Source: Chloroflexota bacterium (GTDB lineage Bacteria; Chloroflexota; Anaerolineae; Anaerolineales; UBA11579). From it: a stretch of 6,765 nt of DNA. Position numbers and translations under genes: made by a program. The DNA is taken from the NCBI GenBank assembly GCA_003486225.1, contig DNGN01000057.1, positions 1 to 6,765 on the forward strand, written 5' to 3'. The notes beneath the pieces are model-generated. The model was not told the origin of the DNA. It saw only the letters and a program-made list of their open reading frames with translations, and ran no database searches. This document shows positions 5,871 through 6,765 of this stretch, piece after piece. The first letter of the stretch is position 1. Every line of letters begins with the position of its first letter.

Positions 5871-6765
5871 GTGGATAAAATCTCTGGTTCAATCGAGCGA
5901 ATTACCTACTATAACGAAGAGAATGGCTACAGCGTGCTGCGGATCGCTCCCGATGAGAGCCAGGGTGCGGCGGAGGACCGGCAGGGATTGGTGACGGTTA
6001 TAGGAAACCTGCCTGAACTGGCTCCCGGTGAATACCTCCAGCTGGTGGGGGAATGGATGGACCATCCCAAACACGGCCGGCAGTTCAAAGTTGAGACCAT
6101 CGAGCAGGCTTATCCAGCTACTATCGAAGGAGTCAAGCGTTATCTGGGTTCTGGGCTGCTGCAAGGCATTGGCCCTAAACTGGCCGAGCGGATCGTCAAC
6201 CATTTTGGGGTTGAGACCTTAGAGGTCATCGAGCATCACCCGAAGCGCCTGAGGGAAGTCCCGGACATTGGACCGAAGCGGGTGCGGATCATTGTGCAGG
6301 CCTGGGAAGAGCAGCGCCAGGTAAAAGAGATCATGATATTTCTGCACAGCCACGGCATCACCACCAATCTGGCCTTAAAAATCTATAAGCAGTATGGGGA
6401 TCAGTCGCTGCCGATGGTGCAGGGCAACCCGTTCCAGCTGGCGCGGGATATCTACGGTGTGGGGTTTAAGACAGCAGACCGGATCGCCCAGTCGCTGGGA
6501 CTGCCAGAAGATCATCCGACCCGCATTGAGGCAGGTGTGGTCTATCTGCTGGAGGAATTTGCCAACGAAGGCCATGTGTTTGCTCCCCAGAGCATGCTGG
6601 CAGACCGGGCGGTGGAATTGTTGGGGATTGACCGCAGCCAGGTTTGGGAAGCTGTCGAGCGGCTGATCGAGCACGAAGCAGTAAAAGTTGAGCAGATTCC
6701 GCATCCGGGGCAGGAAATGCAGGTCGATGATGTGGCGGTGTACCTAACCCCCTTTTACTATGCCG
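5871..6765 (+). CDS. recD2: RecD2-type DNA helicase, N-terminal part (runs off the right edge)
   Basis: The 298 residues in view match the N-terminal region of the RecD2/TraA-like SF1B 5'-3' DNA helicases, which act in DNA repair without RecBC. In order: an OB-like N-terminal domain beginning GSIERITYYNEENGYSVLR (6-24), a helix-hairpin-helix pair YLGSGLLQGIGPKLAERIV (91-109) and VPDIGPKR (130-137), the long helix AWEEQRQVKEIMIFLHSHGI (144-163), and a further hairpin at YGVGFKTADRIAQSLG (195-210), then a helical GHVF block (234-237). All are family hallmarks. Walker A and the later helicase motifs lie beyond residue 298 and are not in the window, so helicase activity is assumed from the family. 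In-frame ATGs exist at 5823 and 5850 (GGAG ten bases before the latter). I prefer the GTG at 5871 because it leaves the usual few residues before the conserved I-E-R-I motif. No frameshift is present. The gene is read divergently from its neighbours. Confidence 0.92.
   Translation, partial: MDKISGSIERITYYNEENGYSVLRIAPDESQGAAEDRQGLVTVIGNLPELAPGEYLQLVGEWMDHPKHGRQFKVETIEQAYPATIEGVKRYLGSGLLQGIGPKLAERIVNHFGVETLEVIEHHPKRLREVPDIGPKRVRIIVQAWEEQRQVKEIMIFLHSHGITTNLALKIYKQYGDQSLPMVQGNPFQLARDIYGVGFKTADRIAQSLGLPEDHPTRIEAGVVYLLEEFANEGHVFAPQSMLADRAVELLGIDRSQVWEAVERLIEHEAVKVEQIPHPGQEMQVDDVAVYLTPFYYA

Noticed and set aside
5889..6203. A 104-codon open frame on the minus strand
   Set aside because: It is antisense to the strongly conserved RecD2 N-terminal domain and hairpin motifs.

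Overview
The window is an ordinary-looking piece of bacterial chromosome with roughly balanced GC. It holds eight protein-coding genes: seven on the minus strand and one incomplete gene on the plus strand at the right edge. I see no tRNA, rRNA, CRISPR array, transposase or phage gene. The best guess for the source is an Anaerolineae-like member of the Chloroflexota. This is an inference from three things: the radical SAM, CDP-alcohol phosphotransferase and alpha/beta hydrolase sequence types; a pair of short membrane-anchored proteins carrying a 'P..LR.D.K..Y' module; and a Thr/Pro-rich spacer in front of a beta-rich domain. No marker gene in the window proves it.

Layout from left to right. 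(1) 1-945, minus: a PflX-like (COG1313) radical SAM protein of unknown substrate, with its own possible promoter. (2) 1010-1034: a perfect 11-bp hairpin that acts as a terminator for leftward transcription. (3) 1099-3402, minus: three genes read in the order HtrB/PatA-like acyltransferase, divergent DedA/VTT-like membrane protein, CDP-alcohol phosphatidyltransferase. This looks like a small membrane-lipid operon: one enzyme attaches an acyl chain, one attaches a headgroup, and a membrane protein of a family tied to lipid transport lies between them. A TATAAT-type promoter sits upstream at 3493-3521. (4) 3542-5700, minus: a tightly packed trio read as a 118-residue anchored protein, its 299-residue paralogue with an added extracellular domain, and an alpha/beta hydrolase. 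The first two overlap by 4 bases and the third starts 9 bases after the second stops. (5) 5701-5870: the divergent intergenic region. (6) 5871 to the right edge, plus: the N-terminal part of a RecD2-type helicase. The window stops before the motor domain.

The parts most worth a second look are the tandem paralogues at 4448-5700, the DedA-like protein that has lost the charged residues usually needed for function, and the TATAAT palindrome placed so that recD2 may be read from a leaderless GTG-start transcript. Nothing here amounts to a clear new defence or mobile system, and I do not claim one.
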